DNA of 20,960 nucleotides from Bacillota bacterium. GTDB lineage: Bacteria > Bacillota > Clostridia > Lachnospirales > Lachnospiraceae. The translations under genes and the position numbers were made by a program. Each line of letters opens with the position of its first letter. The stretch's first letter is position 1. Shown one piece after another: positions 15,200-20,960 of the stretch. Location: the NCBI GenBank assembly GCA_023415595.1, contig JAEZJW010000039.1, positions 1-20,960 of the forward strand. Reading direction: 5' to 3'. The notes beneath the pieces were generated by a model. It did no database searches. It was not told the DNA's origin and saw nothing but the letters and a program-made list of their open reading frames with translations.

Positions 15200-16912
15200 A
15201 TGAATGGAGAAATTCGGCAGAGAATACTAAATGAAGATTATATTGATTTGATTATTGATTACAGAAATAGTCCGCAGCTGCTTCGGAGCTTTACGGATGC
15301 TGTTGTCCATATCATGAATGATTCCTATGCCATCGTATATGTTCCCGCTTCACAGCTTATGGCCAGAAATGTTGCATTTCGTTCTTCCCAAATACCAAAT
15401 CTGTTCGGACTTACGGATGATACCAGTCTGGAGGCTTCTGGGGTTACGGAGATAAGGAATCTACCTTTGTTTAATCTCCGGGGACAGGATATTTTGATTG
15501 CTGTCATAGATACGGGAATCGATTATACGAACCCGGTCTTCCTCCATCAGGATGGAACTACTAAGATTGTTTCCATCTGGGACCAATCCATTGATACTCC
15601 CGGAGCAGCTCCCTATAATACGGAATTTGGTACTGAATATAGCCAGGAACAGATTAATCAGGCATTACAAAGCCAGACACCGCTTGAAGTTGTTCCCAGT
15701 ATGGATACCGTAGGTCATGGTACCATGATGGCGGCGGTTGCAGCAGGGAATGAAGTGGAGGAAGAGAGCTTCTCAGGGGTTGCACCAAATTCTGAGCTGA
15801 TTATTGTAAAGGTAAGACAGGCGAAAAGGGCATTGGCGGAATTTTACGGAATACCCGAGAATGTTGTGTGCTTTCAGGAAAATACTCTGATGTGGGCGGT
15901 ACAATATGTTTCCAGAAAGTCCAGAGAAATCGGACGGCCGCTGGTTATCTGCCTGGGCTGCGGGACTTCACAGGATTCCCATGACGGAAGGTCACCTTTG
16001 AGCCAATTCGTCGATATCATTGCATCCTTTCCGAACTTTGTTATTGTAGCTCCTGCCGGTAATGAAGGAAATATGGGCAGGCATTTCTATGGTGTAATTG
16101 ATCCCTCCATAGGGAATACTATTGTGGAGCTGAATGTAGGAGAGGGCGATAGTAATTTTTCTATGGAATTATGGGGCAACTCACCGGGGATCTATTCCAT
16201 TGATCTGCTGTCTCCATCAGGCGAATATATTCCGAGAATACCGGCCGGGCTAAGGGTTAACAGGCTGATTACTTTTATTTTTGAGCCAACGATTATCAAT
16301 ATTGATTATTATACAGTTGAGACTCAGACCGGCGACCAGTTAATTTTTATGCGATTTCGGAATATCACCCCGGGGATATGGAGATTTACGGTTTATGGAC
16401 AGGGGGATCTGGCTACCGGCTTCCATATATGGCTTCCGATGGATGAGTTTATCACTAGAGATACCTATTTTATCCAGCCGAATATCTATACGACAGTTCT
16501 AGCACCCGGAACAGCACCTACGCCGATTACAGCTACAGCTTATAATCCTCTCAACAACAATCTCTATGTCAATTCGGGAAGGGGGTATACCAGAACAAAT
16601 ACCATAAAACCCGAGCTGGCAGCACCCGGAGTGAATTATATAGCGCCGACTTTGGAAAAGACATTTAAAACCTATACAGGTACTTCTGTGGCTGCTGCAC
16701 ATTTGGCTGGAATTGCAGCACTTCTCCTTGAATGGGGCATAGTACGCGGAAATCAAAAGGGAATGAACTCGGTAGTAGTGAAAAATTATCTGATCAGAGG
16801 TGCCAAAAGAAGACCCAATCTGACCTATCCCAACAGGGATTGGGGGTATGGCATCGTAGATTTATTCAACACCTTTGATATTTTAAGGTCGGACACCGGA
16901 GGCTCTCAATAA
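15200..16912 (+). CDS. S8 family subtilisin-like protease, Csp type (tandem paralogue)
   Basis: A second Csp-type subtilase, 570 residues, clearly homologous along its whole length to the preceding protein. Asp104 (VIDTGIDY), His173 (GHGTMMAAV), Asn288 (APAGNEGN) and Ser496 (YTGTSVAAA) fall at almost identical positions, and the jelly-roll insertion is also conserved (SMELWG, SPSGEYIPRI, GIWRFTVYG, IWLPM). The C-termini share NRDWGYGI. There is no signal peptide, so it would act in the forespore or mother cell unless packaged. I chose ATG 15200, preceded by GGGGTG, because this makes the N-terminus (GEIRQRILNEDYIDL) line up with the first paralogue; a GTG at 15188 would add four residues. It is probably cotranscribed with the upstream copy. 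Divergence between the two suggests an old duplication or distinct target specificity. Confidence 0.85.
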   Translation: MNGEIRQRILNEDYIDLIIDYRNSPQLLRSFTDAVVHIMNDSYAIVYVPASQLMARNVAFRSSQIPNLFGLTDDTSLEASGVTEIRNLPLFNLRGQDILIAVIDTGIDYTNPVFLHQDGTTKIVSIWDQSIDTPGAAPYNTEFGTEYSQEQINQALQSQTPLEVVPSMDTVGHGTMMAAVAAGNEVEEESFSGVAPNSELIIVKVRQAKRALAEFYGIPENVVCFQENTLMWAVQYVSRKSREIGRPLVICLGCGTSQDSHDGRSPLSQFVDIIASFPNFVIVAPAGNEGNMGRHFYGVIDPSIGNTIVELNVGEGDSNFSMELWGNSPGIYSIDLLSPSGEYIPRIPAGLRVNRLITFIFEPTIINIDYYTVETQTGDQLIFMRFRNITPGIWRFTVYGQGDLATGFHIWLPMDEFITRDTYFIQPNIYTTVLAPGTAPTPITATAYNPLNNNLYVNSGRGYTRTNTIKPELAAPGVNYIAPTLEKTFKTYTGTSVAAAHLAGIAALLLEWGIVRGNQKGMNSVVVKNYLIRGAKRRPNLTYPNRDWGYGIVDLFNTFDILRSDTGGSQ

Positions 16913-16953
16913 TCTCTTGATTTTATATAGAAAATAAAATATGAGAAATAAAT

Positions 16954-16982
16954 GTATAAAGTTTCCCATTTTACAAACAATA
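16954..16982 (+). promoter_or_regulatory. Possible forespore (sigma-F/G-like) promoter for spoVT
   Basis: GTATA (16954-16958) and an AAACAATA-type -10 region (16975-16982) lie about 65 bp before spoVT. In Bacillus subtilis spoVT is transcribed by sigma-G. The spacing is roughly right but the -10 match is partial, so this is a suggestion only. Confidence 0.25.
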
Positions 16983-17047
16983 TTAACAGATAAAACATTG
17001 TACCAATTAACTGCATAATTTTTAAACGCAAATGGAGGAAATTATAT

Positions 17048-17593
17048 ATGAAAGCAACCGGTATTGTAAGAAGAATAGATGATCTTGGCCGAGTAGTTGT
17101 TCCGAAGGAAATACGACGTACATTGAGAATACGTGAGGGTGATCCTCTGGAAATATTTACAGATAGAGAGGGTGAAATCATCCTAAAGAAATATTCTCCG
17201 ATCGGAGAGCTCGGACAATTTGCGAAGCAGTATGCGGATTCTCTGAACCAGACTACCGGGCATATCGTGGCAATTACCGATAAGGACATGTTTATTGCCG
17301 CCTCCGGACCTACGAAAAAAGATCTGCTCACGAAGAGCATCAGCCACGAGCTTGAAGAGGTCATTAATGAAAGAGAAAGTGTTGTAGCAGGAAAAGAAGA
17401 TAAGAATTATATCAGAATAACGAACGAGGATGATGAATTCACTTATCAGGTAATTAACCCGATTATCAGCGAGGGAGATGCGATTGGTGCGGTTATTATC
17501 CTGACGAAGGATGCCAAAGTTAAGTTCGGAGAAATGGAAACAAAGTTGGCAAGTACAGCGGCAGCATTTTTAGGAAGACAAATGGAGCAATAG
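17048..17593 (+). CDS. spoVT: Stage V sporulation transcription regulator SpoVT
   Basis: A DNA-binding regulator of late forespore gene expression, 181 residues, full length. The N-terminal AbrB-type swapped-hairpin domain covers ~1-50 (MKATGIVRRIDDLGRVVVPK, then EIRRTLRIREGDPLEIF). A GAF-like domain covers ~56-178 (GHIVAITDKDMFIAASGP through VNPIISEGDAIGAVIIL). GGAGG lies about 9 nt before the ATG. In Bacillus it tunes the sigma-G regulon, including germination and spore-protective genes. Its place just after two Csp-type proteases fits, since germination genes are common targets, but direct regulation here is not shown. A terminator follows, so it is probably monocistronic or the last gene of the Csp unit. 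Confidence 0.95.
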   Translation: MKATGIVRRIDDLGRVVVPKEIRRTLRIREGDPLEIFTDREGEIILKKYSPIGELGQFAKQYADSLNQTTGHIVAITDKDMFIAASGPTKKDLLTKSISHELEEVINERESVVAGKEDKNYIRITNEDDEFTYQVINPIISEGDAIGAVIILTKDAKVKFGEMETKLASTAAAFLGRQMEQ

Positions 17594-17640
17594 CTGTTAT
17601 CAAACAATATAAGTTATCAGCAAGATTCCTAGTCATAAAG

Positions 17641-17683
17641 GAGAGTGTTAGTAAAGGGACTATTCCTTTCAACACTCTCTTTT
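17641..17683 (+). terminator. Intrinsic terminator after spoVT
   Basis: The 9-bp stem GAGAGTGTT/AACACTCTC (17641-17649/17671-17679) is extended by an inner AAAGG/CCTTT pairing and followed by TTTT. It is located about 48 bp after the spoVT stop. Confidence 0.85.
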
Positions 17684-17700
17684 CGTTCCATAGATTATAC

Positions 17701-17729
17701 TTGAACTGATTTAATTGAATTGTTATAAT
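17701..17729 (+). promoter_or_regulatory. Sigma-A promoter for the mazG operon
   Basis: TTGAAC (17701-17706), a 17-bp spacer and a perfect TATAAT (17724-17729). It gives a leader of about 195 nt that contains the MITE-like element before mazG. Confidence 0.75.
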
Positions 17730-17777
17730 GTGGTAAGAGTTCAAGGGATAAGGAGCACGATTAATTACTGTAAATAT

Positions 17778-17892
17778 TAAAGTGTCAAAAGCACCTTCGG
17801 TGCTTTCCGGATACGATATACCGATTTGCAAGCACGCTTGCAATAGCAGTACATCGTATCAGGAAGCGTGCGCAGCATCTTTTGACACTTTA
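17778..17892. mobile_element. MITE-like 115-bp inverted-repeat element in the mazG leader
   Basis: Exact 14-bp terminal inverted repeats (TAAAGTGTCAAAAG at 17778-17791 and its complement at 17879-17892) begin and end in TA, as expected for IS630/Tc1-type insertion at a TA target. Nested inside are GCACC/GGTGC (17791-17803), GATACGAT/ATCGTATC (17810-17817/17853-17860) and a TTGCAAGC/GCTTGCAA palindrome (17826-17843). GCACGCTT (17832-17839) can alternatively pair with AAGCGTGC (17864-17871). There is no coding capacity. It could instead be a structured RNA element of the leader; dispersed copies elsewhere in the genome would decide. Confidence 0.6.
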
Positions 17893-17928
17893 GTTCTATA
17901 CACTTACTAAGGGTAAGGGAGATAACAT

Positions 17929-18699
17929 ATGACAGGTTACAGTTTTGCTGAGTTTATGGACATTATAAGAAAATTGAGGAGCGAGGAGGGCTGTCCCTGG
18001 GACCGGGAACAGACTCACTCCAGCCTGAAACCCTGCCTGATGGAGGAGAGCTACGAAACCATAGAGGCAATTGATCGGGGAGATATGGATAACCTGTGTG
18101 AAGAGCTCGGGGATCTTCTGCTGCAGGTTGCACTTCATAGTGTCATAGCAGAGGAGAAGGGGGAATTCACGATCGACGAGGTGGTTGGCAGGGAAAGCGA
18201 GAAGATGGTTCGCAGGCACCCCCATGTGTTTGGAGATGTCACCGTAAATAATTCTGATGATGTTCTTAAAAACTGGGATAAGATTAAGGAGAAGGAGAAG
18301 GCCGACAAGAGTCCCGCAGAGGACATCTTAAGTATACCGAAAGCATTTCCCGCAATCCTTAGAACACAGAAGGTTTTGAAAAAAACAATGAAGGCCGGAA
18401 TACCTGTTCCAACGCTTGAAAGTACCATGGATTCACTGTCGCAAGGCCTTAAAAAGCTGCAAAATAGTATCACTGATGGGGAAGATATCCGTATTAGTGA
18501 AAAATTTGGAGAACTACTATTTTCTATGATAAGTTTATCGCTGATTTTACAATTAAATGCAGAAAATTCCTTGACAAATGCTACTAATAAGTTTATAAAT
18601 AAAGTTGTAGATGTGTTTGCTCTGGCCGATAGACAAGGCAGAAGTCTATGCGATATTTCCTTTACTGAGCAGGATGCTTTGTGGAGGGACAAGGAATAA
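17929..18699 (+). CDS. mazG: Nucleoside triphosphate pyrophosphohydrolase MazG
   Basis: A cytoplasmic house-cleaning enzyme that hydrolyses (d)NTPs to NMP and pyrophosphate, 256 residues. The first MazG domain is intact: GCPWDREQTHSSLKP (21-35), the metal-binding MEESYE (38-43) and CEELGD (57-62), then RRHPHVFGD (~94-102). The second half is a degenerate repeat of the domain, with KFGELLFSMI in place of the second ExxxD cluster. In Bacillus the orthologue YabN is fused to a tetrapyrrole methylase domain; here the MazG part stands alone. AAGGGAG lies about 8 nt before the ATG. It leads the conserved cluster with HU, rqcP, yabP, yabQ and divIC. The HU gene follows 52 nt later. Confidence 0.9.
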   Translation: MTGYSFAEFMDIIRKLRSEEGCPWDREQTHSSLKPCLMEESYETIEAIDRGDMDNLCEELGDLLLQVALHSVIAEEKGEFTIDEVVGRESEKMVRRHPHVFGDVTVNNSDDVLKNWDKIKEKEKADKSPAEDILSIPKAFPAILRTQKVLKKTMKAGIPVPTLESTMDSLSQGLKKLQNSITDGEDIRISEKFGELLFSMISLSLILQLNAENSLTNATNKFINKVVDVFALADRQGRSLCDISFTEQDALWRDKE

Positions 18700-18751
18700 T
18701 CGTAAGATTATTTACAAAAATATAACTATCACTTTAGAGGAGGAGAAATCC

Positions 18752-19027
18752 ATGAACAAAGCAGAATTAGTTACAGCTATTGCAGAGAAAACAGATTTTT
18801 CTAAGAAGGATTCAGAGAAGGCTTTAAAGGCTTTCATCGATGTGGTTACAGAGGAATTAACCAAGGGTGAGAAGGTTCAGTTAGTTGGCTTCGGTACATT
18901 CGAAGTTGCTGAGAGACCCGCTAGAACAGGAAGAAATCCTTTAACAAACGCTCCTATGACAATCGCTGCTTCTAAAGCACCTAAGTTCAAAGCAGGTAAG
19001 GCTTTAAAGGACGTTATTAACGCATAG
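18752..19027 (+). CDS. hup: DNA-binding protein HU
   Basis: A nucleoid protein that binds and bends DNA as a dimer, 91 residues, normal length. The N-terminal helices (MNKAELVTAIAEKTDFSKKD) are followed by VQLVGFGTFEV (~43-53), the DNA-binding arm RPARTGRNP with the intercalating Pro, and KAPKFKAGKALKDVIN at the end. The start is ATG 18752, 8 nt after GAGGAGGAG; a longer upstream frame overlapping mazG has no ribosome binding site and does not match HU. Codons are simple and A/T-ending, as expected of a highly expressed gene. It is probably cotranscribed with mazG and is followed by a strong terminator. Confidence 0.95.
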   Translation: MNKAELVTAIAEKTDFSKKDSEKALKAFIDVVTEELTKGEKVQLVGFGTFEVAERPARTGRNPLTNAPMTIAASKAPKFKAGKALKDVINA

Positions 19028-19046
19028 TTATTATTTAAAACAAAAG

Positions 19047-19103
19047 AGGCTGTTTTAAATTCCGGATCTCCGTGGGGTGTAGGGTTTTTAAAACAGCCTT
19101 TTT
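19047..19103 (+). terminator. Intrinsic terminator after HU gene
   Basis: A 13-bp perfect stem AGGCTGTTTTAAA with its complement (19047-19059/19087-19099), a 27-nt loop and a T-run (19099-19103). Confidence 0.85.
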
Positions 19104-19137
19104 AACGTTCATTCGCTTTATATAATGGAGGACTTAA

Positions 19138-19377
19138 ATGAGACTTGATAAATTTTTGAAGGTATCCAGACTGATCAAACGCAGGACAGTCGCAAATGAG
19201 GCATGTGATGCAGGAAGAGTTATGATAAACGGGAAGCCTGCCAAAGCCTCCTCCACTGTGAAGGAGGGTGACATAATAGAGATTGGATTCGGCACTAAGG
19301 CAGTTAAGGTAGAAGTGCTGGATGTTCAGGAAACTGTTAGGAAGGACGAGGCAAAGGAGCTTATTAAGTATCTCTAA
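19138..19377 (+). CDS. rqcP: S4-domain RNA-binding protein RqcP (YabO/Hsp15-like)
   Basis: A 79-residue S4-fold protein (MRLDKFLKVSRLIKRRTVAN, then ACDAGRVMINGKPAKAS). Its Bacillus homologue acts in ribosome-associated quality control, stabilising the P-site tRNA on the 60-like stalled 50S subunit so that RqcH can add Ala tails. The size and conserved position after HU fit well. TGGAGG lies 6 nt before the ATG. The strong HU terminator ends only 34 bp upstream, and I see no clear promoter between, so expression may depend on readthrough. A weak terminator-like hairpin and a possible sporulation promoter follow before yabP. Confidence 0.9.
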   Translation: MRLDKFLKVSRLIKRRTVANEACDAGRVMINGKPAKASSTVKEGDIIEIGFGTKAVKVEVLDVQETVRKDEAKELIKYL

Positions 19378-19381
19378 AACC

Positions 19382-19411
19382 GTCATTAAGTCAAAAGTCT
19401 CCTCATATACT
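19382..19411 (+). promoter_or_regulatory. Possible sigma-E-like promoter for yabPQ
   Basis: GTCATTAA (19382-19389), a 14-bp spacer and CATATACT (19404-19411) resemble the sigma-E boxes (GTCATATT, CATACAAT) at 5 and 6 of 8 positions. yabP is in the sigma-E regulon in Bacillus. An alternative sigma-A-like set is TTAAAA (19430-19435) with TATAAT (19454-19459) at an 18-bp spacing. Confidence 0.35.
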
Positions 19412-19475
19412 TAAAAAGAAAAACTTGGGTTAAAACCTACCAGGTCTTTTTAGTATAATTAGAGGAGGCTTATTT

Positions 19476-19763
19476 ATGGAAGAAAGACAACAAATTCTGA
19501 AGGGTCATAGGCTGAATATTAATGCAAGGAAAACAGCTGCGATAACCGGTGTCAATGACGTGCTCTCCTTTGATGCCGGAGAAGTGCTCCTTCAGACGGA
19601 ACAGGGTGTCCTGATGATCCGGGGACAGGAGCTGCATGTAAACCGTCTGACCTTGGAAAAAGGTGAGGTTGATATTGACGGAAGGATTGACAGCTTGACC
19701 TATTCGGATAATGCTAACTATGGTAAATCGGGAGAATCCTTATTTGGCAGGCTTTTCAAGTAG
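19476..19763 (+). CDS. yabP: Sporulation protein YabP
   Basis: A 95-residue sporulation protein of the YabP/YqfC family, acting in the mother cell in Bacillus. The protein is beta-rich with no membrane segment; the family pattern HRLNINARKTAAITGVNDVL (10-29), then VLLQTEQGVLMIRGQELHV (~37-55) and LEKGEVDIDGRIDSLTY (~60-76) is clear. AGAGGAGG lies 7 nt before the ATG. yabQ follows with a 9-nt gap, so the two are translationally close, as in Bacillus. The molecular function is not established in the family; it is needed for normal sporulation in some species. Confidence 0.9.
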   Translation: MEERQQILKGHRLNINARKTAAITGVNDVLSFDAGEVLLQTEQGVLMIRGQELHVNRLTLEKGEVDIDGRIDSLTYSDNANYGKSGESLFGRLFK

Positions 19764-19772
19764 GAGGCCTGT

Positions 19773-20477
19773 ATGAATGAAGCAATCACCGTAGAACTGC
19801 AATTCTTTCTGATTTCGATCCTCTGGGGCGTGCTTATCATATTGGCGTATGATATACTGCGGATTCTCAGAAGACTGATACCTCATAATGCATTTGTTCT
19901 GGCAATAGAGGATATTATTTTCTGGGTTCTTGCCAGTCTGTTCATCTTTGCTATGATATATACGATGAACAACGGGACGATCCGAGGCTTCTCCGTCATG
20001 GGGATGGGAATTGGAATGACCCTGTACCATTTTATTTTCAGCGAACTGTTCGTAAAGTGGATGACCAAAGCCTTCCTTCTATTACTGCGCCCTATTTGTA
20101 TTCTGATCAACAGAGTAAAAAGAGTGCTTAAGTTTATTGTGTCAAAACTAAAAAAGGTTCTTTCTAAGCTTTATTTCCAATTGAAAAAAGCAGCGAAATC
20201 AGTTAGAATAACGTTAAATAAGAAACGTACAGTACGCAATGCAAAACGGACCCGGCGGTTGGAAATTAAGGCCGAGAAAAAAGCTGAGGAAAAGAGCAGG
20301 AAAGCTGAAACGAAGAACAGGACACAAAAGAAGGGCAGAAGTACGGCAGAAAATGAGCCAGCCACATCGGATCATAACCGTACGACAGATCGGAATCAGT
20401 CAAATATAGCATATCGAAGACCGGTAGTACATAGGTCGGGCTCAATTGGTAATAGAAAGACGGCAGGGAGAGAATAG
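19773..20477 (+). CDS. yabQ: Spore cortex biosynthesis protein YabQ
   Basis: A membrane protein needed for spore cortex formation in Bacillus. The protein is 234 residues with hydrophobic segments at ~8-26, ~42-62 and ~70-90, and motifs typical of the family (ELQFFLISILWGVLIILAYD, then RLIPHN). The last ~125 residues form a very basic, low-complexity tail (Lys, Arg, Ala and Glu, with AEKKAEEKSRKAETKNR near 170-186) that is probably cytoplasmic and disordered, longer than in Bacillus. AGGAGG lies about 5 nt before the ATG. It is probably cotranscribed with yabP and with divIC 53 nt downstream. Confidence 0.9.
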   Translation: MNEAITVELQFFLISILWGVLIILAYDILRILRRLIPHNAFVLAIEDIIFWVLASLFIFAMIYTMNNGTIRGFSVMGMGIGMTLYHFIFSELFVKWMTKAFLLLLRPICILINRVKRVLKFIVSKLKKVLSKLYFQLKKAAKSVRITLNKKRTVRNAKRTRRLEIKAEKKAEEKSRKAETKNRTQKKGRSTAENEPATSDHNRTTDRNQSNIAYRRPVVHRSGSIGNRKTAGRE

Positions 20478-20530
20478 ATAATATATGATATCCTTGCCGA
20501 GTCTTCGTACTTGGGAGATGGAGCAGTAAT

Positions 20531-20818
20531 ATGAGAAGAAGAAAAAAGAGGACAGGCATCGGAATAATCGCATTTTTCGTTTTGAGTATCTGCGGAATCG
20601 TTGCATACAGGAAAGTAGGCCTTGAGGAGAAGAAGGAATCTCTGGCAGAACAGAAATCCAACCTGGAGTCCCGAATTAAAGAAGAAGAGGACAGAAGAAC
20701 CGACATTAAGAATTATGAGGCTTATGTCCAGACAAAAAAGTATATCGAGGAAATCGCCCGCGAGAAGCTGGGTCTCGTATATGATTATGAGATACTTTTT
20801 GAACGGGATGAGGAATAG
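20531..20818 (+). CDS. divIC: Septum formation initiator, DivIC/FtsB family
   Basis: A small bitopic division protein of 95 residues. A basic cytoplasmic start (MRRRKKR) precedes one membrane helix (~9-26). An extracytoplasmic coiled coil (~31-66: LEEKKESLAEQKSNLESRIK onward) follows, then the conserved end AREKLGLVYDYEILF, which is the typical FtsB/DivIC C-terminal motif. The family partners with FtsL and DivIB/FtsQ in the divisome. GGAG lies about 8 nt from the ATG. It closes the conserved yabP-yabQ-divIC order and is followed by a tRNA gene with its own promoter. The divIC symbol rests mainly on this gene order, since short members of the family are hard to tell apart. Confidence 0.85.
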   Translation: MRRRKKRTGIGIIAFFVLSICGIVAYRKVGLEEKKESLAEQKSNLESRIKEEEDRRTDIKNYEAYVQTKKYIEEIAREKLGLVYDYEILFERDEE

Positions 20819-20842
20819 GTTATCAGAGGAATAATTTTACCA

Positions 20843-20871
20843 TTGACAAGCCTTAAGAAAGCAGATATAAT
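20843..20871 (+). promoter_or_regulatory. Consensus sigma-A promoter for tRNA-Met
   Basis: A perfect TTGACA (20843-20848), a 17-bp spacer and a perfect TATAAT (20866-20871). The start site would be about 8 nt before the mature tRNA 5' end. Confidence 0.9.
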
Positions 20872-20886
20872 GAAATTCGTCACTTT

Positions 20887-20960
20887 GGCGAAGTAGCTCA
20901 GTTGGCGAGAGCATGCGGTTCATACCCGCAGTGTCGGCGGTTCAAATCCGTCCTTCGCTA
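20887..20960 (+). tRNA. tRNA-Met (CAT), elongator type
   Basis: A complete 74-nt cloverleaf: acceptor GGCGAAG/CTTCGCT with discriminator A73 at the last base of the window; D arm GCTC/GAGC; anticodon stem TGCGG/CCGCA with loop TTCATAC (anticodon CAT); and T arm GGCGG/CCGTC with TTCAAAT. The anticodon stem lacks the three G-C pairs and the 1-72 mismatch of initiator tRNA, so elongator tRNA-Met is favoured. A CAT-anticodon tRNA-Ile is less likely from the arm sequences. A CCA end, if encoded, lies just beyond the window. Confidence 0.9.

Noticed and set aside
18611..18751. Extended N-terminus for the HU protein
   Set aside because: The frame upstream of ATG 18752 overlaps mazG, has no ribosome binding site and does not match HU proteins. 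GAGGAGGAG clearly serves 18752.
19121..19126. TATAAT before rqcP as a promoter
   Set aside because: The transcript would start about 5 nt before the ATG and lack the ribosome binding site. There is no recognisable -35 box.
1..20960. CRISPR array, phage genes, toxin-antitoxin or other defence system
   Set aside because: No spaced direct repeats, no Cas, integrase or phage structural proteins, and no small toxin/antitoxin pairs were seen. The only tandem repeats are the coding ones at the left edge.

Overview
The window looks like a chromosomal segment of an anaerobic, endospore-forming Firmicute, most likely a Lachnospiraceae / Clostridium cluster XIVa species. Support for this: sporulation genes (spoVT, yabP, yabQ), two clostridial Csp-type subtilases, strong AAGGAGG-type ribosome binding sites, AT-rich spacers with Firmicute sigma-A promoters, and the conserved order mazG - HU - rqcP - yabP - yabQ - divIC - tRNA-Met. 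The genus is an inference from gene content and order.

Left part (1-7230). A minus-strand gene for a Pro/Thr/Ala-rich low-complexity protein runs off the left edge. Divergent from it is a two-gene unit: a METTL25/GSTCD-type methyltransferase and a large membrane-anchored protein ending in a C39-like domain that seems to lack its catalytic His. A 75-bp inverted repeat precedes an M29 aminopeptidase and a family 2 glycosyltransferase. A 28-bp perfect palindrome then separates these from the convergent PAP2 phosphatase gene.

Middle part (7230-13335). After the minus-strand PAP2 gene comes deoB (phosphopentomutase). It has a strong promoter and a 227-nt leader with several hairpins, but the reading frame is broken by a single in-frame TAA at codon 130. 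Next come a hypoxanthine/uracil-DNA glycosylase (family 6), D-aminoacyl-tRNA deacylase (dtd), and a natAB-like ABC exporter operon that ends with a small membrane protein and a clear terminator.

Right part (13335-20960). Two tandem, homologous S8 proteases of the Csp germination type, both with intact triads and a jelly-roll insertion, lie just upstream of spoVT. A terminator, a strong promoter and a roughly 115-bp MITE-like element follow. Then come mazG, the HU gene (with its own terminator), rqcP, yabP, yabQ, divIC and an elongator tRNA-Met with a consensus promoter.

Most of the window is conventional core genome. The best candidates for a second look are the deoB nonsense codon and its structured leader, the MITE-like element in the mazG leader, the methyltransferase/pseudo-peptidase pair, the tandem Csp proteases, and the repetitive left-edge gene with a possible sporulation promoter.
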